Assembly: GCF_030409235.1 (NCBI RefSeq)
Contig: NZ_JAUFPO010000005.1
Location: 246,175-310,174, forward strand
Length of the DNA: 64,000 nt
Direction of reading: 5' to 3'
From: Halomonas almeriensis
Lineage (GTDB): Bacteria > Pseudomonadota > Gammaproteobacteria > Pseudomonadales > Halomonadaceae
Numbering within the stretch: the first letter of the stretch is position 1; each line of letters opens with the position of its first letter. Below the pieces are notes generated by a model that did no database searches, had not been told where the DNA came from, and saw only the letters and a list, made by a program, of their open reading frames with translations. This document shows positions 1 to 8,999 of the stretch, one piece after another. Both the position numbers and the translations under genes were made by a program.

Positions 1-1283
1 GCGGTCATGATCAGCTGGTGTGGTGTCAGGCCGCCGGCTTCGCCCTTCTCGCGCAGGGCCAGACGCTGGTGGACGCCGAAGCGGTGCTGCTCGTCGATGA
101 TCGCCAGGCCCAGGCGCTGGAAGTGTACATCGCCCTGGAAGATGGCATGGGTGCCGACCACCATCCGTGCCCGGCCGTCGTGAATCGCTGCCTTGGTATC
201 CAGCCGGGCCTTGCCCTTGAGCTTGCCGGCCAGCCAGGCGACCTCGATGCCGAGTGGCTCGAACCAGTCGCGGAAGGCGCGGTAATGCTGTTCGGCGAGG
301 ATCTCGGTGGGCGCCATGATCGCCGCCTGGCAGCCGCCGGCAATGGCCGAGAGGGCCGCTATGCCGGCCACCACGGTCTTGCCGGAGCCCACGTCGCCCT
401 GCACCAGGCGCAGCATGGGCATCTCGCCGGCCAGGTCGGCGCGAATCTCGTCGAGCACGCGGCGCTGGGCCCCGGTCAGCGAGAAGGGCTGCTGGGTCAG
501 GAAGCGGGCCTGCAGGCCGCGGCCGTCCGGCAGCGGCGGCGCGCCATCCTGCTGGATGCGCAGGCGCACCTCGCGCAGGCTCAATTGATGGGCGAGCAGC
601 TCCTCGAGGGCCAGGCGCCGGCTGCTTGGGTGCCTGCCCTCGGCCAGGGCCTCCGGGTCGGCGTCCGGCGGGGGCAGGTGCAGCGTCTTGAGACAGTCGT
701 GCAGGGCCGGCAGCCGAAAGCGCTGGCGCAGGTCCTCGGGCAGCCATTCCGGGAGTTCCTCGGGGGCGGCCTCCAGGCGCTCCAGTGCTTGGCCGATCAG
801 GGCGCGAAGGCGGGTCTGGTGGAGCCCCTCGGTGGCCGGGTAGATCGGTGTCAGGTGGTCTTCCACCGGGGCGCTGGCATCGCTCAGCAGGCGATATTCC
901 GGGTGATAGATCTCCAGTCCGGTGGCCCCGGCGCGGGCCTCGCCAAAGGCGCGCACCTGCACCCCGGGGCGGAACTGTTGCTGCTGGGCCGGCGAGAAAT
1001 GAAAGAAGCGCAGGCTGAGGATGCCCGAGCCGTCACGCAGGCGCACCAACAGGCTGCGACGCCGCCCGCGCACTACTTCGGCCGCCGCGACCTCGCCCTC
1101 CACCACGGCTTCGCTGCCCGAGCGCAGCGTGGCGATGGGCGTGACACGGGTGCGGTCCTGATAGCGCAGGGGCAGGTGAAACAGCAGGTCGGCCACGCTC
1201 TCGATGCGCAGCCGAGCCAGCTTGAGGGCCAGCGCTTCGCCGACGCCCTTGAGACTGGTGACGGGGGCGTCGAGCTGTGTCAT
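1..1283 (-). CDS. recG: ATP-dependent DNA helicase RecG (3' part outside window)
   Basis: Branch-migration helicase that remodels stalled forks and Holliday junctions. Only the first ~427 codons are present; the gene runs off the left edge. The N-terminus (MTQLDAPVTSLKGVG) leads into the wedge/OB region. Walker A (GDVGSGKT) lies near residue 296 and the RecG-type motif II DEQHRFG near residue 395. The start ATG at 1283 overlaps the oxyR stop by 4 bases (ATGA), so the two genes are translationally coupled with oxyR first, the order also found in Pseudomonas. The identification is firm; the helicase C-terminal half cannot be checked here. Confidence 0.95.
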   Translation of the reverse strand, partial: MTQLDAPVTSLKGVGEALALKLARLRIESVADLLFHLPLRYQDRTRVTPIATLRSGSEAVVEGEVAAAEVVRGRRRSLLVRLRDGSGILSLRFFHFSPAQQQQFRPGVQVRAFGEARAGATGLEIYHPEYRLLSDASAPVEDHLTPIYPATEGLHQTRLRALIGQALERLEAAPEELPEWLPEDLRQRFRLPALHDCLKTLHLPPPDADPEALAEGRHPSSRRLALEELLAHQLSLREVRLRIQQDGAPPLPDGRGLQARFLTQQPFSLTGAQRRVLDEIRADLAGEMPMLRLVQGDVGSGKTVVAGIAALSAIAGGCQAAIMAPTEILAEQHYRAFRDWFEPLGIEVAWLAGKLKGKARLDTKAAIHDGRARMVVGTHAIFQGDVHFQRLGLAIIDEQHRFGVHQRLALREKGEAGGLTPHQLIMT

Positions 1284-2197
1284 GCCATGGCCGGTTCTTG
1301 AGCACGGCAGGTGGCGATGGCCTGAGTCACTGCATCGATGGCCTGCGGCCGCGGGAAGCTGGCGCGCCAGGCGATCGCCACGGTACGGCCGGGGGCCGGA
1401 TCGACGAAGGGGCGCGTGGTCAGCAGGCCCTGTGCGTAGTGATGGCCGATGGCCGAGTGGGGCAGTACCGTAATGCCCAGCCGCGAGGCGACCATGTGGC
1501 GAATGGTCTCCAGCGACCCGCCCTCGGCGGTCAGCGTATTGTTGGGGCTGTTGAGCTTGTGGCTGATGGCCGGGCAGGCTTCGAGAATCTGGTCGCGGAA
1601 GCAGTGGCCCTCGCCGAGCAGCAGCAGGCGCTCTTCCAGCAGGTCTTCCTTGGCGATGGCCTCGCAGTTGGCCCAGGCATGATCGGCCGGCATCAGTACC
1701 TCGAAGGGCTCGTCATACAGCGGCTTGGTCACCACATCCGTCTCGGTGAAGGGCAGGGCGACGATGATGGCGTCGAGCTCGCCGCTGCGCAGCTTGCGGC
1801 GCAGGTCGCCGGTGAAGCCTTCCTCGATGTACAGCGGCATCTGCGGGGCCTGGCGGGCCAGCTCGGGCACCAGATGCGGGAACAGATAGGGGCCGATAGT
1901 GTAGATCGCGCCGATCCGCAACGGGCTGGCGAGCTGGTCGCGGCCGGCGGTGGCCAGCTCCTTGATCACGCTGCTCTGCTCGAGCACGCGCTGAGCCTGT
2001 TCGACGATTCGCGCCCCCAGGGGGGTGACCTGTACGGTGGACTTGGAGCGCTCGAAGAGTGCCACGCCGAGTTCTTCCTCGAGCTTTTTCACGGCAACTG
2101 ACAACGTGGGCTGGGAGACGAAGCACTGCTCGGCGGCGCGCCCGAAATGGTGCTCCTGAGCCAAGGTTACGATATAGCGGAGTTCTGTTAGAGTCAT
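1280..2197 (-). CDS. oxyR: Hydrogen peroxide-sensing LysR regulator OxyR
   Basis: LysR-type transcription factor activated by an intramolecular disulfide on peroxide exposure. It has an N-terminal winged helix-turn-helix (about residues 1-60) and a LysR substrate domain. The two redox cysteines are in the signature GEGHCFRDQ...EACP, nine residues apart as in E. coli OxyR (C199/C208). The start MTLTELRYIVTLAQ at 2197 matches the Pseudomonas OxyR N-terminus; an upstream in-frame ATG at 2212 would add five residues. About 305 aa, normal length. It is divergent from the yeeZ-like gene and overlaps recG by ATGA. Known targets in the family are katA/katB and ahp genes; none is adjacent here. Confidence 0.93.
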   Translation of the reverse strand: MTLTELRYIVTLAQEHHFGRAAEQCFVSQPTLSVAVKKLEEELGVALFERSKSTVQVTPLGARIVEQAQRVLEQSSVIKELATAGRDQLASPLRIGAIYTIGPYLFPHLVPELARQAPQMPLYIEEGFTGDLRRKLRSGELDAIIVALPFTETDVVTKPLYDEPFEVLMPADHAWANCEAIAKEDLLEERLLLLGEGHCFRDQILEACPAISHKLNSPNNTLTAEGGSLETIRHMVASRLGITVLPHSAIGHHYAQGLLTTRPFVDPAPGRTVAIAWRASFPRPQAIDAVTQAIATCRAQEPAMA

Positions 2198-2290
2198 CGT
2201 GGTGCCGGGCATCCTGTCATCTGGGTAATGGGTCCCGCCGTCAAGGCATCCTCGTATGATAGAGACTTTTTATCAGGGGGCGAAAGTAGA

Positions 2291-3169
2291 GTGAAGACAA
2301 CAACGCTGATTCTCGGGTGTGGCGACATCGGTACCATCCTCGGTGGCCAACTGCAGCAGGCCGGCCACCGGGTTGTAGGGGTGCGTCGTGAGGCAAGCAA
2401 GCTGGCCGACAGCGGCCTGGAAGCCATGTCCCTCGACCTGGGCGACGCCGAGGCGCTGAAGACGCTGCCGGATGCCGACATCGTGGTCTACGTGGTCAGT
2501 GCGGATCGCTTCGAGGAGGATGCCTATCGGGCCGCCTACCCGGACGGGCTGAAGACGGTGCTTGCCGAACTGGGCCGGCGCGAGATGCCACCGCGCCATT
2601 TGTTCTTTGTCTCATCCACCGGTGTCTATGCTCAGCAGGACGGGGAAGTCGTCAATGAGCAAAGCGAGACCCAGCCTACCGGCTTCTCCGGCAGCCTGAT
2701 GCGCGAGGCCGAGCAGGCGCTGATCGAGCATGACTTGCCGGGCAGTGTGGTGCGCTTCTCGGGTATCTACGGCCCGGGGCGCGACCGCCTGATCCGTCAG
2801 GTCAAGGAAGGCCGCATCGCCGCCGCCACCCCGGTCATGTACTCCAACCGTATTCATCGCGATGACTGTGCTGGCGTTCTGACCCATCTCATCTGCAAGG
2901 CGCTGGACGGCGAGGCCCTGCACGAGCTGTATCTGGCCAGTGACTGCGAACCCGCCCCCCTGCATGACGTCATGACCTGGATGGCGAAGCAGCTCAAGGT
3001 CGAGTCCAGCGAGACCATCCAGTCGCCGCTGCGCCGCCGGGCCAGCAAGCGCTGTGACAATACCCGGTTGCTGGATAGCGGTTATCGCTTCCGTTACCCG
3101 ACCTTCCGCGAGGGCTATACCGAGGTTCTGCGGGCCGGCGGTCATTTGCCGGAGAAGGCGTCATCCTGA
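2291..3169 (+). CDS. YeeZ-like NAD(P)-binding SDR-family protein
   Basis: Short Rossmann-fold protein of the extended SDR / NAD-dependent epimerase type, related to E. coli YeeZ. The nucleotide-binding motif is at the very start (LILGCGDIG), with a later SSTGVY segment containing the tyrosine region, then RFSGIYGPGRD. I chose the GTG at 2291 because AGGGGGCG sits about 10 bases upstream and it puts the Rossmann strand at residue 4. An earlier ATG at 2228 would add 21 unconserved residues. About 292 aa. A TATGAT box at 2253-2258 could serve as its -10. The 3' end overlaps the convergent thpR by 28 bases. The substrate is unknown. Confidence 0.75.
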   Translation: MKTTTLILGCGDIGTILGGQLQQAGHRVVGVRREASKLADSGLEAMSLDLGDAEALKTLPDADIVVYVVSADRFEEDAYRAAYPDGLKTVLAELGRREMPPRHLFFVSSTGVYAQQDGEVVNEQSETQPTGFSGSLMREAEQALIEHDLPGSVVRFSGIYGPGRDRLIRQVKEGRIAAATPVMYSNRIHRDDCAGVLTHLICKALDGEALHELYLASDCEPAPLHDVMTWMAKQLKVESSETIQSPLRRRASKRCDNTRLLDSGYRFRYPTFREGYTEVLRAGGHLPEKASS

Positions 3170-3675
3170 GGGCGTGACTGGGCCAGGGTGGTATAGCGGC
3201 TGCCGTGTGGCGTGGGCACCGAACTGACCAGTGAGACACGCGCATAGGACCAATCCAGCCCGACCTTGGGCAAGTCGGTGTCAGGCGGGGGAGAGGCGTT
3301 CCTCAAAAGCGAGATGTGCGGCCTGAACTGCCGAGGCTGCACCACGATGCCAAAGCCCTTCAGCGACGCGACCAGCGACGCCTGACGCCGCTGCAGCTCA
3401 GCGGACCCCGGGCCACCCACCCAGATGATGCGCGGCCCGGCAAAATAGCCCCAGCGATCCAGCCGCCACTGCCCCGCGCCAAATACCTGGCGCTCCAGCC
3501 AGCGACTCAGCGACTCGGCCTCCGCCGCGGACCGCTCGCCCAGAAACGCCAGGGTCAGGTGCAGGTTGTCATCGACGATGCGCCGGCCACCGCACGGGGC
3601 GTGAGCCGCATCGCCCAGCTGCCCGAGCTGCCGGCGCAGCTCGGGCGGGGGAATCAGCGCGAGGAAAAGACGCAT
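3142..3675 (-). CDS. thpR: RNA 2',3'-cyclic phosphodiesterase (2'-5' RNA ligase family)
   Basis: 2H phosphoesterase that opens 2',3'-cyclic phosphates on RNA ends, historically called LigT. Both catalytic HxT/S motifs are present: NLHLTLAFLG in the N-terminal half and FRPHISLLR in the C-terminal half. I placed the start at 3675 (MRLFLALIPP), which begins at the conserved first strand; an ATG at 3708 would add 11 unconserved residues. About 177 aa, normal for the family. It is convergent with, and overlaps, the yeeZ-like gene. Confidence 0.88.
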   Translation of the reverse strand: MRLFLALIPPPELRRQLGQLGDAAHAPCGGRRIVDDNLHLTLAFLGERSAAEAESLSRWLERQVFGAGQWRLDRWGYFAGPRIIWVGGPGSAELQRRQASLVASLKGFGIVVQPRQFRPHISLLRNASPPPDTDLPKVGLDWSYARVSLVSSVPTPHGSRYTTLAQSRPQDDAFSGK

Positions 3676-3723
3676 GGCAAGGCTGGCCTCCAGGCGAAGC
3701 GGCGACATCGCCAGAGTGAGGGT

Positions 3724-3745
3724 CCTTTGCCAGGGATGGCAAAGG
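3724..3745. other. Perfect hairpin in the ridA-thpR gap
   Basis: A 9-bp perfect inverted repeat (CCTTTGCCA / TGGCAAAGG) with a 4-base GGGA loop lies between ridA (ends 3879) and thpR (starts 3675). It is not followed by a T-run on either strand, so it is not a standard intrinsic terminator. It may be an operator, an RNA processing signal or a weak terminator. The rest of this ~200-base gap shows nothing I recognise. Confidence 0.4.
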
Positions 3746-3878
3746 TAGCGCCCAGGGAAGGGTTCACAGCGCCCTCGCGAAGGCGTTTCGCCGCCTGCTA
3801 CATGAGGATAGTGACGGTCCGACGCTTCGGCACCGCCGGCGGCCAGGATATCGAGCGCAGCAATGAATCATCCTTTCC

Positions 3879-4268
3879 TCAGTCGCCGATGACCAACACC
3901 GCTTCCCCCTCGACCTGACTGCCCTTCGGCAGCGCCTTGACGCCCACCGCCGCACGCGCCGGATAAGGCGTATCAAACACCTCTTCCATGATCTGATTGA
4001 CGATGGCGAAGTTATCCAGATCCACCAGGTAGAGGTTGAGCTTCACCACATCCTTAAGGCCGCCGGCGGCTTCCTCGCAGACCGCCTTGAGGTTGGCGAA
4101 GACCTGACGGGCCTGGGTTTCGAAGTCGTCGGAGACCAGCTCCATGGTCGCTGGGTCCAGCGGAATCTGCCCGGAGAGATAGACGGTGTTGCCCGCCTTG
4201 ATCGCCTGGGAATAGGGGCCGATGGCGGCAGGCGCTTGTTGGGTATTGATGACGGCCTTGTTGCTCAT
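3879..4268 (-). CDS. ridA: Reactive intermediate/imine deaminase RidA
   Basis: YjgF/YER057c/UK114-family enzyme that hydrolyses reactive enamine/imine intermediates (for example 2-aminoacrylate) released by PLP enzymes. Family features: [12 protein letters not shown] near the start, [10 protein letters not shown], and the substrate-binding Arg in [15 protein letters not shown] near the C-terminus. The start at 4268 is chosen because AGGGAG lies just upstream, and the resulting 129-aa protein has the usual length. It lies 87 bases downstream of spoT, the conserved gammaproteobacterial order. Confidence 0.93.
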   Translation of the reverse strand: MSNKAVINTQQAPAAIGPYSQAIKAGNTVYLSGQIPLDPATMELVSDDFETQARQVFANLKAVCEEAAGGLKDVVKLNLYLVDLDNFAIVNQIMEEVFDTPYPARAAVGVKALPKGSQVEGEAVLVIGD

Positions 4269-4355
4269 GGTGTGCTCCCTTGCTGATATTGTGATGATAA
4301 TGAAAATAGCCAACCCTGCCTGACGCCATCGGCGACAGGCCCGGGCAGGCAGGGA

Positions 4356-6488
4356 TCAATTGCCGAGTCGGCTGATCTTGCTGACGTGGGAAAGGTTGCG
4401 CAGTCGCTTGATGATGCGCGCCAGATGGCCGCGGTTGTGCACCGCCAGGGTCAGGCTGACGATGGAGAGCCGGGCGTCGCGCTCTTCGATATCGATGCGC
4501 TCGATATTGGCATCGGCATCGGTCACCACGCTGGCCAGTTCGGCCACCAGGCCGCGACGGCTCTCGACCTCGAGGCGCAACGGCACCGGGAAATCTTCAT
4601 CGCCCTGGTCGACCCAGCTGAGGGCAAACAGCTTTTCCGGATCGTCGCGGCGCAGCTCTGCCAGGTTACGGCACTTTGTGCGATGCACCACGATGCCCTT
4701 GCCGGCCGAAAGATGGCCCACCACCTTGTCGCCCGGTAACGGATGGCAGCAGCGCGCATACTTGATCACCATGCCTTCGGCGCCGCTGATCATGATCGGC
4801 TCCCGGGCCGACGGGGGCTCGACGTTCTGCGACGCCCCTTCCGGTACCGCGACCAGGCGCCTGGCGACCACATGAGCGACCCGCGAGCCAAGACCGATGG
4901 CGGTCAGCAGGGCGTCCTCATCGGCCATATCCAGTTCTCGCAGCACGCCATCCAGGGCTTCATCGGGAAGCTCCTCGAGGCTGGTCTCGTAGGCCGAGAG
5001 CGCCTTGTTGAGCAGGCGGCGGCCGAGCTGGGCGGCCTCGGTCTGCTGCTGATGCTTGAGGGCATGACGAATCGCCGAGCGCGCCTTGGCGGTCGCCACA
5101 TTGTTGAGCCAGGCCGGATTCGGCTTGGCGCCCGGCGCGGTGATGATCTCCAGGGTCTGACCGCTTTCCAGGCGTGTCGACAGCGGTGCCAGGTGACGAT
5201 CAATGCGACAGGCAATGCAGCGGTTGCCGATATCGGTATGCACGTTGTAGGCGAAGTCGATCACCGTGGCGCCCTGGGGAAGCTCACGGATGTCGCCCTT
5301 GGGCGTGAAGACGTAGATATCGTCCGGGAACAGATCGTTCTTGACGTGCTCGATGAACTCCAGGGAGTCGCCGGCATGGCGCTGCATTTCCAGCAGGCCC
5401 TTGACCCAGGCGCGCGCCCGGGCATGGCTGCCCTCGGCGATGGGGTGTTCGGTCTGCCCGGCCTTGTAGAGCCAGTGGGCCGCAATGCCGTTGTTGGCCA
5501 TGGCCTCCATCTCGCGGGTGCGGATCTGCACCTCGATGGGCATGCCACCGGCGCCAAACAGGGTGGTGTGCAGACTCTGGTAGCCATTCGCCTTGGGAAT
5601 CGCGATATAGTCCTTGAAACGCCCGGGCACCGGTTTGTAGAGGTTGTGTACCACGCCGAGGATGCGGTAGCAGGTGTCCACGTCCTGGGTGATGATGCGA
5701 AACCCGAAGACATCCATGATCTCGGCGAAGGGTTTGCGCTGGTCGCGCATCTTGCGATAGATCGACAGCAGGTGCTTCTGTCGGCCGACCACCGAGCCTT
5801 TCAAGCCCTCGTCGTCGAGGCTCTTCTGCAGGCTGTCCTGAATCTGCCGGATGCTTGCCCGGCGATGCCCTCGGGCACTGGCCACGGCGCGCTTGATGCG
5901 CTCGGAGCGCATGGGGTGCAAGGCCTGGAAGGAGAGGTCTTCGAGCTCGACGCGAATAGTGTTGATGCCCAGGCGACTGGCGATCCGGGCATAGATTTCC
6001 AGCGTCTCGCGGGCGATGCGCCGCTTCTTGTCCGGTCGCAGGGCACCGAGTGTGCGCATGTTGTGCAGACGGTCGGCCAGCTTGACGATGATCACCCGCA
6101 TGTCGCGGGACATCGCCAGCACCATCTTCTGGAAGTTCTCGGCCTGGGCGACCGCCTTGTCCTCGAAGGTGATCTGGGTCAGCTTGGAGACGCCGTCCAC
6201 CAGTTCGGCCACCGGCTGGCCGAACTGCTCGCCGAGGGCCTGCTTGCCGATCCCGGTATCCTCGATGACATCATGCAGCATGGCGGCCATCAGGCTCTGG
6301 TGGTCCATGTGCATGTTGGCGAGAATATTAGCGACCGCCAGCGGATGTGTCACATAGGGCTCGCCGGAGCGGCGACGCTGGCCGTCATGTGCCTGTTCGG
6401 CGTAATAGAAGGCACGCTTGACCTGCTGGATCTCATCCTGAGGTAGATAGCCGCCGAGACGGTCTGCCAGGTCATCGATGGTGAACAT
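4356..6488 (-). CDS. spoT: Bifunctional (p)ppGpp synthetase/hydrolase SpoT
   Basis: RelA/SpoT-homologue enzyme controlling the stringent-response alarmone. Order of domains: N-terminal HD hydrolase (H72-D73 in HDVIEDT), RelA/SpoT synthetase region with RFKDYIAIPKANGYQSLHT (about residues 280-310), a TGS domain (about 390-450) and a C-terminal ACT domain ending LSHVSKISRLGN. Length 710 aa is normal. The intact HD motif separates it from a RelA monofunctional synthetase. It follows rpoZ by about 95 bases and precedes ridA. No truncation seen. Confidence 0.95.
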   Translation of the reverse strand: MFTIDDLADRLGGYLPQDEIQQVKRAFYYAEQAHDGQRRRSGEPYVTHPLAVANILANMHMDHQSLMAAMLHDVIEDTGIGKQALGEQFGQPVAELVDGVSKLTQITFEDKAVAQAENFQKMVLAMSRDMRVIIVKLADRLHNMRTLGALRPDKKRRIARETLEIYARIASRLGINTIRVELEDLSFQALHPMRSERIKRAVASARGHRRASIRQIQDSLQKSLDDEGLKGSVVGRQKHLLSIYRKMRDQRKPFAEIMDVFGFRIITQDVDTCYRILGVVHNLYKPVPGRFKDYIAIPKANGYQSLHTTLFGAGGMPIEVQIRTREMEAMANNGIAAHWLYKAGQTEHPIAEGSHARARAWVKGLLEMQRHAGDSLEFIEHVKNDLFPDDIYVFTPKGDIRELPQGATVIDFAYNVHTDIGNRCIACRIDRHLAPLSTRLESGQTLEIITAPGAKPNPAWLNNVATAKARSAIRHALKHQQQTEAAQLGRRLLNKALSAYETSLEELPDEALDGVLRELDMADEDALLTAIGLGSRVAHVVARRLVAVPEGASQNVEPPSAREPIMISGAEGMVIKYARCCHPLPGDKVVGHLSAGKGIVVHRTKCRNLAELRRDDPEKLFALSWVDQGDEDFPVPLRLEVESRRGLVAELASVVTDADANIERIDIEERDARLSIVSLTLAVHNRGHLARIIKRLRNLSHVSKISRLGN

Positions 6489-6584
6489 ACAGCGCGCCTT
6501 GAAGAGGTCGTGAAAGCCCCGAAGGTCGTGTCAGTCCGGAAGCGGATCGGCAGGCCCGAAGGGCCGGGCCTGCGCTGGAAGGGA

Positions 6585-6860
6585 TCACTCGTCCAGTGAA
6601 TCCCCTTGGTCATCGGCGACATTGTATTCACGACGTACCGGCGGCTGGGAGGCCTCGATGGGTTCGTCGAGCACGCTGGCATCGACCTGGCCCTGGGCAA
6701 TCTCGCGCAGCGCCATGACCGTGGGCTTATCGTTCTCCCAGGGCAGCAGGGCATCACGCGAACCGCGGGAGAGCTGACGGGCACGGTGGGTGGAAATCAT
6801 CACCAGCTTGAAGCGGTTTTCGACGTTTTCCAGACAATCTTCGACGGTGACTCGGGCCAT
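6585..6860 (-). CDS. rpoZ: RNA polymerase omega subunit
   Basis: Small subunit assisting beta' folding and, with DksA and the alarmone site, ppGpp response of RNA polymerase. The N-terminus [20 protein letters not shown] and the RARQLSRG segment are diagnostic. 91 aa, with an acidic tail ([10 protein letters not shown]). It sits between gmk and spoT, so it is probably cotranscribed with both. Confidence 0.95.
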   Translation of the reverse strand: MARVTVEDCLENVENRFKLVMISTHRARQLSRGSRDALLPWENDKPTVMALREIAQGQVDASVLDEPIEASQPPVRREYNVADDQGDSLDE

Positions 6861-6943
6861 GGGTGCCTTCCTGAATGCTGACGGGAAAAGCCCCGGCCGG
6901 CGTCATGACGCCCCCAGGGATTCCAGTGGATAGACGGTTTAGA

Positions 6944-7576
6944 TTACTCGACGCCCGGTGCTTCTGACAAGAGCGTTGCCAGCAGCGGGGCCAGGCGCGG
7001 GCCGGCCCGGCGCTGATGCAGGCGTTGCGCGGTGACCAGCGACTGCAGTTCGCGCAGTGCCGTGGTGAAGTCATCATTGATCACCAGGTAGTCATACTCA
7101 TGATGATGCGACATCTCGCTGATGGCTTCGCGCATGCGCGAGGCGATCACGGCATGCTGATCGGTGCCGCGACCGGCCAGGCGACGTTCCAGCTCGTCCC
7201 GGGAAGGCGGCAGGATGAAGACCGAGACGGCTTCCGGAAAGCGTTCGCGTACCTGGCGAGCGCCCTGCCAGTCAATTTCCAGAATGACATCCTGGCCGGC
7301 CTGGAGCAGGGCTTCCACGGCGCCCCGCGAGGTGCCGTAGAGATTGTCGAACACCTGAGCGTATTCGAAGAACTCGCCCTGCGCGATCAACGACTCGAAC
7401 TCGGCATGATCGACGAAGTGGTAGTTCACGCCGTCGACCTCGCCCTGCCGGCGCGGGCGGGTGGTATGCGAGACCGATACCTTGAGGCCGTCGAGGCTCT
7501 CGATCAGCTCGCGTACCAGGCTGGTCTTGCCGGCGCCGGAGGGAGCGGAAACGATGAACAGCGTACCTTGTGGCAT
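6944..7576 (-). CDS. gmk: Guanylate kinase
   Basis: Phosphorylates GMP to GDP. P-loop [10 protein letters not shown] at residues 9-18; GMP-binding segment [20 protein letters not shown]; lid region RLAGRGTD. 210 aa, the usual length. First gene of the gmk-rpoZ-spoT-ridA block; the conserved order links guanine nucleotide supply with alarmone metabolism. Confidence 0.95.
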   Translation of the reverse strand: MPQGTLFIVSAPSGAGKTSLVRELIESLDGLKVSVSHTTRPRRQGEVDGVNYHFVDHAEFESLIAQGEFFEYAQVFDNLYGTSRGAVEALLQAGQDVILEIDWQGARQVRERFPEAVSVFILPPSRDELERRLAGRGTDQHAVIASRMREAISEMSHHHEYDYLVINDDFTTALRELQSLVTAQRLHQRRAGPRLAPLLATLLSEAPGVE

Positions 7577-7695
7577 GGGCAGGGGTCCTAAGCAATGGGC
7601 GGCTCATGGGACGAGGAGTATGGCATATCTCGTTTCGTTGCCCCAGCCCCGACACAGCGGGCCATGATGGGACCCAGGCCGCGTCGCTCCTGGGC

Positions 7696-8886
7696 TCAAG
7701 CGGCCGTGGACAGGCGGATGTCTCGCCGCTCCTGCCACAGGCCGATGGCAAAGACCATCAGGCCGCACAAGGCCAGTCCGGCACCCACCAGGCCGGATGA
7801 CGACCACTCGGCTCCAGCCTTGATGACCACCGCTGCCAGCCAGGCCCCCAGCGCATTGGCGCCGTTGAAGGCGGCATGGTTCATCGAGGCGGCCATGGTC
7901 TGGGCATCGCCGGCAACATCCATCAGCCGGGTCTGCAGGGCCGGGCCCAGGGCCATGCTGGTGCCCACCAGGCCGACGAAGATCAGACCGGTGATCAGAT
8001 GGTTGGCGGCGAAGTAGAAACCTCCCTGAACCAGCAGGCACCACACCAGAATGCAGGGGATGGCCCGGGTCAGGTTCTTGTCCGCCGCGCGGGCACCGGC
8101 CAGGTTGCCGAGTATCGTACCCACGCCAAAGATCGCCAGCACCCAGGGGCCGAGTGTCTCGGCCATGCCGGCCTGGCTGGAAAGCGTGGGCACCACATAG
8201 CTGAAGACCGCGAACATCCCGCCAAAGCCGATGCTGCCGACGCCCAGGGTGTAGAGCACGCGCTGCTTGATCAGGGCCGTGAGTTCACGTCGCGGGCTGG
8301 CATTGGGGTCGTGGGGCTGGCTGGGCACCCAGAGGCGAATCAGGACCGCCGTGGTCAGGGCGACCAGGCCGACGCCCAGAAAGGCACTTTGCCAGCCCAG
8401 CCACTGGCCGACCCAGGTCGCCAGCGGCGCCCCCACCACAATGGCCGAGGTCAGGCCCAGCATCACCCGGCTTATCGCCCTGGCGCGTTCCGCTACCGGC
8501 ACCGCGGCCGCGGCCACCAGGGCGGCGATGCCGAAGTAGGCGCCATGCGGCAGGCCGGCCAGGAAGCGCAGGCCGACGAAGGGCCACAGCGAGGTGGCCA
8601 TGGCACTGGCGATATTGCCCACGGCAAAGACCAGCATCAGCGCGATCAGCAGCGGACGACGCGGCACCCGCGCCGCCAGCGCGGAAATCAGTGGTGCACC
8701 GACGACCACGCCCAGCGCATAGCCGGAAATGGCATAGCCTACCTCGGCACTGGCGACCTGCAGATCACCGGCGACCCGCTCCAGCAGGCCCATGATGACA
8801 AACTCGCTGGTGCCGATACCAAAGCCGCCCAGGCCCAGGGCAATCTCGGCCAGGCGCGGGTTGTGGCCCCGGGGCAGTGACGACAT
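7696..8886 (-). CDS. MFS transporter, DHA1 family (AraJ/YdhP-like)
   Basis: Inner-membrane drug/sugar-type efflux permease with about 12 hydrophobic segments. It begins LAEIALGLGGFGIGTSEFVIMGLL, typical of the AraJ/YdhP branch of DHA1 exporters, and carries the motif-C-like stretch in the fifth helix (SAIVVGAPLATWVGQWLG). The ATG at 8886 is chosen for its GAGGAG box 7 bases upstream; an ATG at 8907 lies in the terminator arm of the preceding gene. About 396 aa. The exported substrate cannot be told from sequence. Confidence 0.82.
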   Translation of the reverse strand: MSSLPRGHNPRLAEIALGLGGFGIGTSEFVIMGLLERVAGDLQVASAEVGYAISGYALGVVVGAPLISALAARVPRRPLLIALMLVFAVGNIASAMATSLWPFVGLRFLAGLPHGAYFGIAALVAAAAVPVAERARAISRVMLGLTSAIVVGAPLATWVGQWLGWQSAFLGVGLVALTTAVLIRLWVPSQPHDPNASPRRELTALIKQRVLYTLGVGSIGFGGMFAVFSYVVPTLSSQAGMAETLGPWVLAIFGVGTILGNLAGARAADKNLTRAIPCILVWCLLVQGGFYFAANHLITGLIFVGLVGTSMALGPALQTRLMDVAGDAQTMAASMNHAAFNGANALGAWLAAVVIKAGAEWSSSGLVGAGLALCGLMVFAIGLWQERRDIRLSTAA

Positions 8887-8905
8887 GGTGGCGCTCCTCG
8901 CTGAC

Positions 8906-8937
8906 AAAAAAACGATCCTGGCGCGGGGCCAGGATCG
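8906..8937 (-). terminator. Intrinsic terminator of the TVP38-flavoprotein gene
   Basis: On the minus strand a perfect 10-bp stem (8913-8922 paired with 8928-8937) with a 5-base loop is followed by seven T (8906-8912). It lies 62 bases beyond the stop codon of the gene at 9000 and just upstream of the MFS start, so it separates the two transcripts. Confidence 0.9.
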
Positions 8938-8999
8938 TGGATCATCGTGCTGCGAGTTTAAAGCTAGCCGCCTAAATATGCGAGCGCTGCCTTTTTTGC

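Noticed and set aside
18..1301. Long plus-strand open frame opposite recG
   Set aside because: Antisense to a certain recG with canonical motifs; low-complexity Ala/Gly/Gln protein typical of GC-rich shadow frames.
4743..6446. 567-codon plus-strand frame opposite spoT
   Set aside because: Shadow of spoT; no domain or ribosome site, and the composition follows the third codon positions of the true gene.
7876..8880. 334-codon plus-strand frame opposite the MFS gene
   Set aside because: Gly/His/Gln-rich shadow with no homology; the minus strand encodes a clear 12-helix transporter.
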